Under the pieces are notes generated by a model. The model saw only the letters and a list, made by a program, of their open reading frames with translations. It was not told the DNA's origin and did no database searches. The translations under genes and the position numbers were made by a program. 32,264 nucleotides of DNA from Thermoleophilia bacterium UBA2241 (GTDB lineage: Bacteria; Actinomycetota; Thermoleophilia; UBA2241). The stretch's first letter is position 1, and each line of letters starts with the position of its first letter. Where the stretch lies: positions 66,485 through 98,748 of the forward strand of contig DDYF01000017.1 of the NCBI GenBank assembly GCA_002347645.1. The letters are read 5' to 3'. Below are positions 21,917 to 29,176 of this stretch, piece by piece.

Positions 21917-22252
21917 CTAGTCTCCGGCGGTCACGGTCAGAGCCATTGCGTCGGACAGACTGAGGCCGGCCGCGACCTGCATGGCCTTCAGCAGCCCCAG
22001 CGGGACCGGGCACCACGGGTAGGAACCCTTGAGGCTTTCCCTGCAGACGGCGTGGAGCGGGCTCTCGGCGCGCGGGTCCATCTCAGCGTAGACGTCGAAC
22101 GCCTCATGCTCCGCCAGCGCCGCGGCCAGCACCGCGACGTGCTCGCACTGCGATTCGATGGTGAAACGCGCCTCGCGCCCACCCTCCACCGTGGCGGTCA
22201 CCACCGCTTTGGAGCCGCAGGTTCCAGGATCGATCTCGGCTCGGGCCTGCAC
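21917..22252 (-). CDS. Small Cys-containing protein, DUF6951-like
   Basis: A 111-residue cytoplasmic protein. It has DPGTCGSKAVVTATVE, IESQCEHVAVLAAAL, HAVCRESL and YPWCPVPLGLLKAMQVAAGLSL, a pattern of four spaced cysteines that I associate with DUF6951, a family seen near anaerobic metal genes; this assignment is from memory and tentative. The GTG start has AAGGAGG 5 nt upstream. It lies between the TauE/SafE and AhpD-like genes of the leftward operon. A thiol metal- or cluster-binding role is possible. Confidence 0.6.
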   Translation of the reverse strand: MQARAEIDPGTCGSKAVVTATVEGGREARFTIESQCEHVAVLAAALAEHEAFDVYAEMDPRAESPLHAVCRESLKGSYPWCPVPLGLLKAMQVAAGLSLSDAMALTVTAGD

Positions 22253-22310
22253 GGTCGCCTCCTTTGTCGCACTGTTCTGTCAGTCACCGTGATCGATCCG
22301 GTCGGTCCGG

Positions 22311-23060
22311 TCACGTCAGCAGTTTCCACGCCATGGTCGCGGCGATGAAGAAGAGCAGCACGCCGATGGACGTCTTGACCTGCGTCGCCTGGAGCTTGCG
22401 GTGCATCAGCCAAGAGCCGATCAGCGCGCCGATGATCGCGGCCGCGGCGGTCCAGCCGAGCAGCGCGAGGTCGATGGTGGCCACGGAGGCTTGGCCGAGG
22501 AAGCCCGTGAACGACGCGAAGACGACGACGAAGGCAGTGGTGCCGGCGGCGCGCTTGGCGTCGAGGCCGAGCCACACGAGCGCGGGGACGACGAAGTTGC
22601 CGCCACCGACGCCGAGCATGCCGCCGAGGAAGCCGGCCGCGCCACCCACGCCGACACCGACGCCGACGACCTCCCCACGGCCGGCCACCTCATGCGGTTT
22701 CGGCCTGTAGAAGAGCATCATCGCGCCGGCGAAGATGAGGAAGCCAATGAACATCCACTTCAGCGTCGTCACCGGGACGTAGGAACTGACGTAGGCTCCG
22801 AGCGGCGAGAGGATCGTCGCCACGATGACGATGGGCACGGCGATGCGGAAGTCGACCAGCTTCGCCGGGATGTAGCGCACGCAGGCGAAGGCCATGGCGA
22901 TGGCGTTGAGCAGCAGCGCCGTGGCCTGCGCCGCGTGCATCTCCACGCCGAGGGCGAGGTAGACGGGCACGAGGATGAACGCCGCGCCAAGGCCGGCAAC
23001 GGTGAGCACGATCGTGAAGGCGAGCGTCACGAGCGCGGCGATGAGGTAGGTGCTCGTCAT
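22311..23060 (-). CDS. TauE/SafE-family transporter, second copy
   Basis: A 249-residue membrane protein with eight helices. Signature loops are LTVAGLGAAFILVPVYLALGVEMHAAQATALLLN and GFLGGMLGVGGGNFVVPALVWLGLDAKRAAGTTAFVV. It is shorter than the copy at 19697-20665 and lacks that copy's Pro-rich N-terminus. It starts 16 nt after the FmdE-like gene, without a strong ribosome site, so it is probably coupled. A sulfur anion or related oxyanion is the likely substrate. Confidence 0.88.
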   Translation of the reverse strand: MTSTYLIAALVTLAFTIVLTVAGLGAAFILVPVYLALGVEMHAAQATALLLNAIAMAFACVRYIPAKLVDFRIAVPIVIVATILSPLGAYVSSYVPVTTLKWMFIGFLIFAGAMMLFYRPKPHEVAGRGEVVGVGVGVGGAAGFLGGMLGVGGGNFVVPALVWLGLDAKRAAGTTAFVVVFASFTGFLGQASVATIDLALLGWTAAAAIIGALIGSWLMHRKLQATQVKTSIGVLLFFIAATMAWKLLT

Positions 23061-23076
23061 GCGCGCGCTTGCCGGC

Positions 23077-23673
23077 CTAACGCTCGGCGCAGGGCCGGCA
23101 GACGGCGAAGCCGTCCTTGACGCGCGCGTTGCGCTCGACCACCATCTCGCCGCACTCGGGGCAGAGGAACGCCTCGAAGGTGTGCGGTCCGTCATGCCAC
23201 TCGTGGTCGGTCACCTCGCCGATGTCGAGGATCATCTCGTCGGCAGCCGCGGAGACGTTGGCGATCAGCGGGTCGACGAGCTCGGCCGGGATCTGCGACG
23301 CGGGCGTACCCGAGCTCCGCAGCTTCATGAACTCGGACTCGCGGTTCTTCATCATCACGCTGCCCTTGGGCACCACGCGCACGGCACGCTGGGTGCGCTT
23401 GTCGACCAGCGTGAGGCCGAACTTGCCGTAGCCGAGGCGGCGGATGTTGCCCTTGCCGAAGGTGCAGCCGGTCGCGACCTGCACGCCGTCGGCAAAGCAG
23501 GTCGCGCAGTGGTCCTCGTCGATCTCGACGAGCGCGACGAGCTGGCCGTCCGGGGCGCGCTCGACGCCGAGGGCTTCCATGGCGGCGAGGCCGGTGCGCA
23601 GGCCCATGGGCATGGCGGGGCACTTGTGGCCGTGGAACTTCAGGCCAAGGTCGAGCAGGTCTTGATCGAGCAC
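23077..23673 (-). CDS. FmdE-family protein with C-terminal zinc ribbon (copy 2)
   Basis: A 198-residue protein. The FmdE domain (named after a formylmethanofuran dehydrogenase subunit, but widespread in organisms without that enzyme) covers residues 5-150, with FHGHKCPAMPMGLR (His/Cys metal site) and DEDHCATCFADGVQVATGCTFGKGN. A four-Cys zinc ribbon ends the protein (CPECGEMVVERNARVKDGFAVCRPC). The GTG start follows AAGGAG. The function of FmdE proteins is unknown; molybdenum or other metal handling is suspected. A second member of the family is at 24956-25573. Confidence 0.85.
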   Translation of the reverse strand: MLDQDLLDLGLKFHGHKCPAMPMGLRTGLAAMEALGVERAPDGQLVALVEIDEDHCATCFADGVQVATGCTFGKGNIRRLGYGKFGLTLVDKRTQRAVRVVPKGSVMMKNRESEFMKLRSSGTPASQIPAELVDPLIANVSAAADEMILDIGEVTDHEWHDGPHTFEAFLCPECGEMVVERNARVKDGFAVCRPCAER

Positions 23674-23739
23674 GTTGACTCCTTCGAAGGGGATGGTGTC
23701 GGACTCTTGCGTTGCGCCGCAGCTATCGGGGGAAGTACG

Positions 23740-24129
23740 TCACTCCTGAGCCCGCGCCTGAGGCTCGCGACCGCCCAGGCCGTCGACCGCCGCAAGCACA
23801 GAGTCGATCAGCGCCGGCAGGCCGCTCTCGTCGGTGAGGTCGCCATTCTTCTCGATGCCGCCCACGTGGGTCACGAGCAGGCTCGCTGCAGGGTCCGCGT
23901 CGACGCTCTCGAGCGCCTTCGTCGCGCAGCTCACATGGCAGCCGTTCACAGCGATGTGGCCGGTGTAGTTCTCGTGCGCCTTCTTGATGATGCCGGGGAT
24001 CTGCAGGGGCAGGCCGAGAGCGCAGACGAAGCCGATCTCGCCGGGCCTGCGCTGGATCGCCTCGACGACCGCCTTGGTCGACATCTGGCCGACGTTGCAG
24101 GCGCCGGAGCAGGGCATGACGCCGATCAT
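23740..24129 (-). CDS. DGC-domain putative zinc-binding protein
   Basis: A 129-residue protein of the DGC family (putative metal-binding, PF08859-like). It starts MIGVMPCSGACNVGQMSTKAV and has a second Cys pair in NGCHVSCATKALES, with IGFVCALGLPLQIPGIIKKA between. The family is Cys-rich and often neighbours selenium, sulfur or metal genes. Its ATG overlaps the DUF169 stop (ATGA), so they are translated together. Confidence 0.8.
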   Translation of the reverse strand: MIGVMPCSGACNVGQMSTKAVVEAIQRRPGEIGFVCALGLPLQIPGIIKKAHENYTGHIAVNGCHVSCATKALESVDADPAASLLVTHVGGIEKNGDLTDESGLPALIDSVLAAVDGLGGREPQARAQE

Positions 24130-24947
24130 GAGGGGTCCTTTCGCTGGAAGGGGGAGGGCTCGCTCGCCGCCGATTGCCCAGTGACGAGCGCCTCGTGAGC
24201 GCGCTTGGCCCGCGAGCGCGGCACCGCCTTCTCGGTGAGGAAGGCGAGGCTGCCGACGAGCCGGGCCAGGCGGCTGCCGGGGAAGCCGACGACGGTCTCC
24301 GTGGGCGCGATGTCGGTCGCCTCGCGGCAGCCGTAGCAGCCCATGGTGAAGTTCAGGCGCTGCTCGAGGTGCGGGATGATGGTGGCGTCGACGCAGGTCG
24401 CCTGCAGCACCGCGGTGCTGCCGGTGAGGCGCTCGCCGCCGCGCAGGTTCACCTCGGCGAGCAGCAGCCACATGAGCTGCTCCGGCGGGCCCTCCACCAC
24501 CACCACATCGGGCAGCGCCGGGGCCTCGGCCAGGGGGCAGAGCGCGAGGCGCGTGACCGTGCCCGGCTCCAGGCTGCTCATGCCGCGGAACATCTGCGCG
24601 CCGCTCTCTGGCTCGGCGACGATGCCGAAGCCGACGAGGCCCTTGCCCGTCTCGAGGGCAGGTGTGAGCGGCCTGAAGCCGAACGCCTTGGCCGCGGCCG
24701 GGCAAGCCAGTTCGTCGGCCTCGAGGATGACGCGCTCACCGCCGCGTGCCTTCATCAGCGCCTGGCAGTAGCGATGGCGCTCCACGGCTTCCCAGCCGGC
24801 GAACGGGGCCATGTCGGCGTCCACAGCAAGCAGGAAGACGGCGACGGGAGCGGTCTCGAGACTGATGGCGTGCGTCAGGTCACCTGCGAGCGCGGGCAGG
24901 TCGCGCAGGCAGGTCGCGAGATCCGAGCGAGTGGCTGAGTCTGCCAT
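24126..24947 (-). CDS. DUF169-domain protein
   Basis: A 273-residue protein matching DUF169: SLETAPVAVFLLAVDADM, RYCQALMKARGGERVILEADELACPAAAKAFGF, then LTGSTAVLQATCVDATIIPHLEQRLNFTMGCYGCREATDI. The conserved cysteines in RYCQALM, LACPAA and CYGCRE suggest a metal or cluster site. The biochemical role is unknown. It sits between an FmdE-like gene (8-nt gap) and the DGC gene (overlap). Confidence 0.85.
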   Translation of the reverse strand: MADSATRSDLATCLRDLPALAGDLTHAISLETAPVAVFLLAVDADMAPFAGWEAVERHRYCQALMKARGGERVILEADELACPAAAKAFGFRPLTPALETGKGLVGFGIVAEPESGAQMFRGMSSLEPGTVTRLALCPLAEAPALPDVVVVEGPPEQLMWLLLAEVNLRGGERLTGSTAVLQATCVDATIIPHLEQRLNFTMGCYGCREATDIAPTETVVGFPGSRLARLVGSLAFLTEKAVPRSRAKRAHEALVTGQSAASEPSPFQRKDPS

Positions 24948-24955
24948 GTCGGCGC

Positions 24956-25573
24956 CTACTTCCGCAGCGGGGCCGGCTCGTAGCCCGAGCACGGGATGCA
25001 GACCGGCGCGCCGTCCTTCATACGCACGTAGCGGTCGAAGACGTACTCGCCGCAACTCGAGCACAGGGTCTTGTTGAACGATCCTTTGACCGGTGTGTAG
25101 GTGAAGTCCGGGAGGTCCTGGACGATGAACATGTCGTCGTCGGACTGCTCGTACGTCCAGGCGATCACCTCGTCGGTGACGTCCGCCGGTATCTCCGAGG
25201 GCTCCACACCACGTCTTCTGTAGGCGAAGAACTCGAAGGCGCCGAAGCCGTCCAGGAACGACGGCTTGAGCGCGTAGCGCACGGCGCCCTTCGCGGGATG
25301 GTAGAAGACCGCGGCCAGCTTGCCGTAGTACGTCTTCTTCATGACCGTCTTGCCGTAGGTGGCGCCGGTCGCAGCCTGAAGGCCGTCCGCCATGCACGTC
25401 TGCGGATGCCCCTCGCCGATCTCCGGGAAGACGAAGAAGCCGTGGTCCTGCTCCCGCTCCACGCCCAGGCGCAGCATGGCGAGCAGACCCATGCGATAGC
25501 CGAGCGGCATGAACGGGCAGCGGTGGCCGTGGAACTCGAAGGCCCAGTCCGGGGGTTTGATCGATGTGGTCAT
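24956..25573 (-). CDS. FmdE-family protein with C-terminal zinc ribbon (copy 1)
   Basis: A 205-residue protein with the same plan as the copy at 23077-23673: FmdE motif FHGHRCPFMPLGYRMG, then GEGHPQTCMADGLQAATGATYGK, and a zinc ribbon CSSCGEYVFDRYVRMKDGAPVCIPC. The two copies differ throughout, so they are old paralogs, possibly partners. I use ATG 25573 because GGAGGAACA lies directly upstream; the longer open frame above it overlaps the Fe-S gene. Confidence 0.85.
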   Translation of the reverse strand: MTTSIKPPDWAFEFHGHRCPFMPLGYRMGLLAMLRLGVEREQDHGFFVFPEIGEGHPQTCMADGLQAATGATYGKTVMKKTYYGKLAAVFYHPAKGAVRYALKPSFLDGFGAFEFFAYRRRGVEPSEIPADVTDEVIAWTYEQSDDDMFIVQDLPDFTYTPVKGSFNKTLCSSCGEYVFDRYVRMKDGAPVCIPCSGYEPAPLRK

Positions 25574-25586
25574 TGTTCCTCCCTCG

Positions 25587-26393
25587 TCAGATGTCTTCCT
25601 CGGCAGGGACGCCGAGCCCCGCACAGACGGAGAGCAGGGCGTCCCGTAGATGGCTCTGGTCGCCGTGGAACACGGGCAGGCAGTCGCGGGGATCGACGTC
25701 CCCACGCCAGACCGCCCAGGCGAATGCCGTACAACTCGCCTCGCCGCACTCCCGGCAGTTGGTGCCCGGCAGGCGTTTGTAGATCTCGAGCGCCGGCGGG
25801 CGCCGGCGCGCCTCGAACGAAGGCTCGATCTGGTCCCGGCGCGCCCAGACTTCGTTCACCGAGCGCCGCAGGCGCTCGAGGCTCGCCCAGGCGTCGACGA
25901 TGTCGTCCGCCTTAGCGATGGCGACCCGGTCGCGGAAGAGCGAGACCATGCGGTGCCCGTCCATGAAGGTGAGCACCGGCAGCTTGGCCGTGTAGGACGC
26001 CTGCTGCAGCTCGGCGTTCAGGTACGGCAACGCCTCGCCGGCATCGCCCGCGAGATGGGCGATCAGTCTGAGCTTGCTCGGGTCGGCGACGCATTGAGCG
26101 AGCACGACGATGACCATGCGAGCGATGAGATCGTCCGGAGATGAGACCGGTGGCTCGTCCGGCACGGTCAGCGCCGACGGGCGGTACTCCGCCCATCCGG
26201 CGTCGATCATCCCGGATCCGCCGCCGTCGAGGTACTCGGCCCTGGCCTCCGGGCTCAACACCAGGGCCGGGCAGCCCACAAGCGCATACGAAGGGTCGGG
26301 AGAGACGACGCCGTGGTCAATGCCGAGGCGCTCGACGAGCCCCAGGGCGCGCTGGAACTCCGAGCGATCGGCGAAGGTGGTCACGGCGTGCAT
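25587..26393 (-). CDS. Fe-S protein with DUF3343-like N-terminus
   Basis: A 268-residue protein. The start MHAVTTFADRSEFQRALGLV...DHGVVSPDPSYALVGCPALV resembles DUF3343, a putative sulfur/selenium carrier fold. The C-terminus carries an FeS (PF04060-like) motif GTNCRECGEASCTAFAWAVWRGDVDPRDCLPV, the four-Cys [4Fe-4S] site also found in corrinoid Fe-S proteins. The middle is alpha/beta with no motif that I recognise. It lies 13 nt before the FmdE-like gene and 34 nt after the permease gene. An electron-transfer or cluster-sensing role is an inference. Confidence 0.75.
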   Translation of the reverse strand: MHAVTTFADRSEFQRALGLVERLGIDHGVVSPDPSYALVGCPALVLSPEARAEYLDGGGSGMIDAGWAEYRPSALTVPDEPPVSSPDDLIARMVIVVLAQCVADPSKLRLIAHLAGDAGEALPYLNAELQQASYTAKLPVLTFMDGHRMVSLFRDRVAIAKADDIVDAWASLERLRRSVNEVWARRDQIEPSFEARRRPPALEIYKRLPGTNCRECGEASCTAFAWAVWRGDVDPRDCLPVFHGDQSHLRDALLSVCAGLGVPAEEDI

Positions 26394-26427
26394 CAGCAGG
26401 TCGGTCCCTCCGCTCCGCCCGGCGCAC

Positions 26428-27636
26428 TCACCCGAGCACCGCGTTGAACAGGAAACCGACGAACATGATGCCCGCGCCGACCACGCCGAGGAAGACGGCG
26501 ATGAGCTGCCACTTGAGCACCTTCTTGAGGATGATGGTCTCCGGCAGCGAGAGCGCGATGACCGCCATCATGAAGGCGAGGACAGTGCCGAGAGCGGCGC
26601 CCTTCTCGAGCAGCGCCTCGACGATGGGGATGATGCCGGCCGCATTGGAGTACATGGGGATGCCGAGCAGCACGGCGAGCGGCACGCTCCACCAGGCGTC
26701 GGCGCCCATGATGCCCGCCATGAAGTTCTCGGGCACGTAGCCGTGGATGACGGCGCCCACGGCGATGCCGGCGAGCACGTAGAGCCAGACCTTGCCGACG
26801 ATGTCCTTGACCGCCTGCCAGGCGTACGCCACGCGGCCGGGCCAGTCGAGCTCCTGCGTGTCCTCCGCGTCGCCCATGCGGATCTCGCGCACCCAGTCCT
26901 CCACGTAGCGGTCCATGCTGAGCCGGCCGATGACCCACCCGGCGACGATGGCGATGACCAGGCCGGTGACGAGATAGAGGGCCGCCACCTGCCAGCCGAA
27001 GAGCCCGTACAGCAGCACCAGGGCGATCTCGTTGACCATCGGCGCTGCGATGAGGAACGAGAAGGTCACGCCGAGGGGGATGCCGGCCTCGACGAAGCCG
27101 ATGAAGAGCGGGACCGCGGAGCAACTGCAGAAGGGCGTGACGATGCCCAGGCCCGAGGCCATGACGTTGCCCGTGGTCTCGCGGCGCCCGCGCAGCAGGG
27201 CGCGCGTGCGCTGCGGGCTGAAGAACGAGCGCACGATGCCGACACCGAAGACGACGATGGTGAGCAGGAGCAGGACCTTGACGCTGTCGTATACGAAGAA
27301 CTCGAGCGCCGATGCCCATCGGGTGTCCGGGAGGCTCAGCACATCGTGGAACAGCCAGACGACGAACGGCAGCCAGTAGTGATAGACGAGCGCCCACAGC
27401 GCGACGCCGCCGGCCACCCGGGCCCACCACGGCAGACGCGCGAAGGTGCGCACACCCGCCCTGAACGGAGCTCGCCACCCGCCGGCGTCATCGTCTACAG
27501 CCGCTCCGATCGACGCAGCCGAAGAGGTCGCGCAATCGCACGCCGGCATGACGCGGGCCGGTATGTCGTCCAGGTCGGTCCCTTCGACGGCCGTCTGCCC
27601 GGCCTCCGCTGTCTCGTCGACCGTCTTCGTCGTCAT
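26428..27636 (-). CDS. arsP: ArsP/DUF318-family permease
   Basis: A 402-residue inner-membrane permease with about ten helices in two repeats. The hallmark CSCSAVPL (Cys170, Cys172) is followed by FIGFVEAGIPLGVTFSFLIAAPMVNEIALVLL; the second half has MYSNAAGIIPIVEALLEKGAALGTVLAFMMAVIALSLPE. ArsP members export trivalent organoarsenicals through the Cys motif; close relatives move other metals, so the symbol is provisional. The N-terminus adds a soluble stretch with ACDC (32-35). Its ATG overlaps the phosphoesterase stop. Confidence 0.82.
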   Translation of the reverse strand: MTTKTVDETAEAGQTAVEGTDLDDIPARVMPACDCATSSAASIGAAVDDDAGGWRAPFRAGVRTFARLPWWARVAGGVALWALVYHYWLPFVVWLFHDVLSLPDTRWASALEFFVYDSVKVLLLLTIVVFGVGIVRSFFSPQRTRALLRGRRETTGNVMASGLGIVTPFCSCSAVPLFIGFVEAGIPLGVTFSFLIAAPMVNEIALVLLYGLFGWQVAALYLVTGLVIAIVAGWVIGRLSMDRYVEDWVREIRMGDAEDTQELDWPGRVAYAWQAVKDIVGKVWLYVLAGIAVGAVIHGYVPENFMAGIMGADAWWSVPLAVLLGIPMYSNAAGIIPIVEALLEKGAALGTVLAFMMAVIALSLPETIILKKVLKWQLIAVFLGVVGAGIMFVGFLFNAVLG

Positions 27637-28382
27637 ACCTCGCCCTCTCCTTGCACCGGCCCCGCGAAGCTCGTGATCAGCGGCGTCGCGGAGAGCTCGC
27701 GTTGCAGACGCTCGTGGTCGTAGCGCACGCGCACGAACTCGACGAAACCGGGGGTGCCGAGTTGCGCAGGGTCGACGATGGCGTAGCAGACGCGCCAGTC
27801 GCCGTCCTTGGGACGACCGCCACTGCCGACGTTCACGAAGACAGTGTCACCCACCGGCCTCGCGTAGGGCACATGCGTGTGACCGAAGAAGATGGCCGGA
27901 TACGGATACTCCTCCGCCATGCGTGCCATGGCCTTCTCCGGCCGGTCCTCGAAGAGGTACTCGTTGATGCGCCTCGGGCTTCCGTGCACCGCGAGCAGGT
28001 TGCCACCGGGAGTCTCGAGCTCGAAGTGGTCGTCGAGGGTGCGCAGGTACGCCTTGACCTCGTCGGTCACCGCCTGCTGGGTCCAGGCGAGCGACGCCGC
28101 ACCCTCCGCGCGCTGCTCGTCCGTCTTGTAGACGCAGCCGCAGTCGCCGAGCTCGAAGCCGATGCCCTGGTCGTAGTTGCCCATGAGCGAGGGGATGCCG
28201 CGGTCGCGCACGAGGAGCGCGACCTCGTTGGGTGATGGGCCGTAGCCGACGAGGTCGCCGAGTGAGATCGTCTGCGGCACGCCGCGCTGCTCGATGTCGG
28301 CGAGGATGGCCTCAAGCCCCGGCAGGTTGCCGTGTACGTCGCTGAAGAGGGCGAAGGGCGTATCGATGCGAAGTGTCCTCAA
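27633..28382 (-). CDS. Calcineurin-like metallophosphoesterase
   Basis: A 249-residue phosphoesterase of the YfcE/MJ0936 type. The metal-site motifs are in order: FSDVHGNLPGLEAI, SLGDLVGYGP, LMGNYD, AVHGSP and FFGHTHVPYARP. It hydrolyses phosphomono- or diesters. The start is a TTG at 28382 with AAAGGA upstream, only about 28 nt after the predicted transcription start. It is the first gene of the leftward operon, coupled to the permease by ATGA overlap; its role in metal resistance is unclear. Confidence 0.88.
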   Translation of the reverse strand: MRTLRIDTPFALFSDVHGNLPGLEAILADIEQRGVPQTISLGDLVGYGPSPNEVALLVRDRGIPSLMGNYDQGIGFELGDCGCVYKTDEQRAEGAASLAWTQQAVTDEVKAYLRTLDDHFELETPGGNLLAVHGSPRRINEYLFEDRPEKAMARMAEEYPYPAIFFGHTHVPYARPVGDTVFVNVGSGGRPKDGDWRVCYAIVDPAQLGTPGFVEFVRVRYDHERLQRELSATPLITSFAGPVQGEGEV

Positions 28383-28405
28383 GAGGCATTCCTTTTATCG
28401 ACCAA

Positions 28406-28436
28406 CGTTTATATCAAGCTACCTTGACCATAAACG
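28406..28436. promoter_or_regulatory. Shared ArsR-type operator with divergent promoters
   Basis: The core ATCAA-N6-TTGA (28413-28427) matches the usual ArsR box ATCAA-N6-TTGAT apart from the last base, and outer arms CGTTTAT (28406-28412) and ATAAACG (28430-28436) extend the dyad. Leftward promoter: TTGACA (28439-28444) and TAGCTT (28416-28421) with 17-nt spacing. Rightward: TTGACC (28424-28429) and TACCCT (28447-28452), also 17 nt. Both overlap the operator, so one repressor would silence both operons. Confidence 0.75.
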
Positions 28437-28511
28437 CTTGTCAATGTACCCTGTCGATGCGGCGCGCATCAGCCGTGACGCTAGAAGGTCCGGAGATACA
28501 GGAGAATGTGC

Positions 28512-29153
28512 ATGAGTGCGATCACCGTCGTCGACCGTCCGCTCTGCTGCTCGAGCGGTGTCTGCGGTCCGGATCCCGACCCTGAATTGGCACGCTTCGC
28601 AGACGATCTCGCCTGGCTCGAGAGCCAGGGGGTCACTGTCGTCCGCATCAATCCGTCTGCCGACCCTGAGGCGTTTCTCGCCCAGGCCACGCTCATGCCC
28701 GTGTTCGAGTCGCAGGGTAACGCCTGTCTGCCGGCATTCCTTGCCGAGGGACAGGTCGTGAGGACCGGCCGCTACGTGGAACGGGATGAGCTGGCACGAC
28801 TGGCCGGCGTCGCCGCCGCAGACGCCGACGTCCTCGTGCCGGCCGTTCGCGAGCTGGTCGCCATCGGCGCCGCCATCGCCGCCAACTGCGAGCCGTGCTT
28901 CCGCTTCCACTTCGCCGAGGCGCGCAAGCTCGGAGTTACGCACGAGGAGATGGCCGAGGCAGTCGCCGTCGCCCAGGCTGTCAAGGACGCCCCGGCGCAG
29001 ACGATGCTCGCCCTTGCCGATAAGTACCTGAAGCGGCAGCCCAGCGCCGCTGAGCCGGCGCCTACACCGGACTGTGGCTGCGATGCCGGCGCGCAGTCGG
29101 CCGTGAGCGCCGCGACCGACACTTCTGCCCCCTCGTCCGGCTGCTGCTGCTAG
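28512..29153 (+). CDS. ArsD-AhpD fusion protein with Cys tail
   Basis: A 213-residue fusion. Residues 1-100 are an ArsD-type arsenite metallochaperone with the binding cysteines in RPLCCSSGVCGP (Cys12, 13, 18). Residues 105-175 are an AhpD/carboxymuconolactone decarboxylase domain with an intact redox motif CEPCFRFHF (Cys126, Cys129). The C-terminus carries CGC and a final GCCC. ArsD normally hands arsenite to the ArsA ATPase, but no arsA is present, so it may deliver to ACR3 directly. I use ATG 28512, 7 nt after AGGAG; ATG 28506 is too close. Confidence 0.85.
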   Translation: MSAITVVDRPLCCSSGVCGPDPDPELARFADDLAWLESQGVTVVRINPSADPEAFLAQATLMPVFESQGNACLPAFLAEGQVVRTGRYVERDELARLAGVAAADADVLVPAVRELVAIGAAIAANCEPCFRFHFAEARKLGVTHEEMAEAVAVAQAVKDAPAQTMLALADKYLKRQPSAAEPAPTPDCGCDAGAQSAVSAATDTSAPSSGCCC

Positions 29154-29176
29154 CGCCGCCAAGGAGACACAACGTC

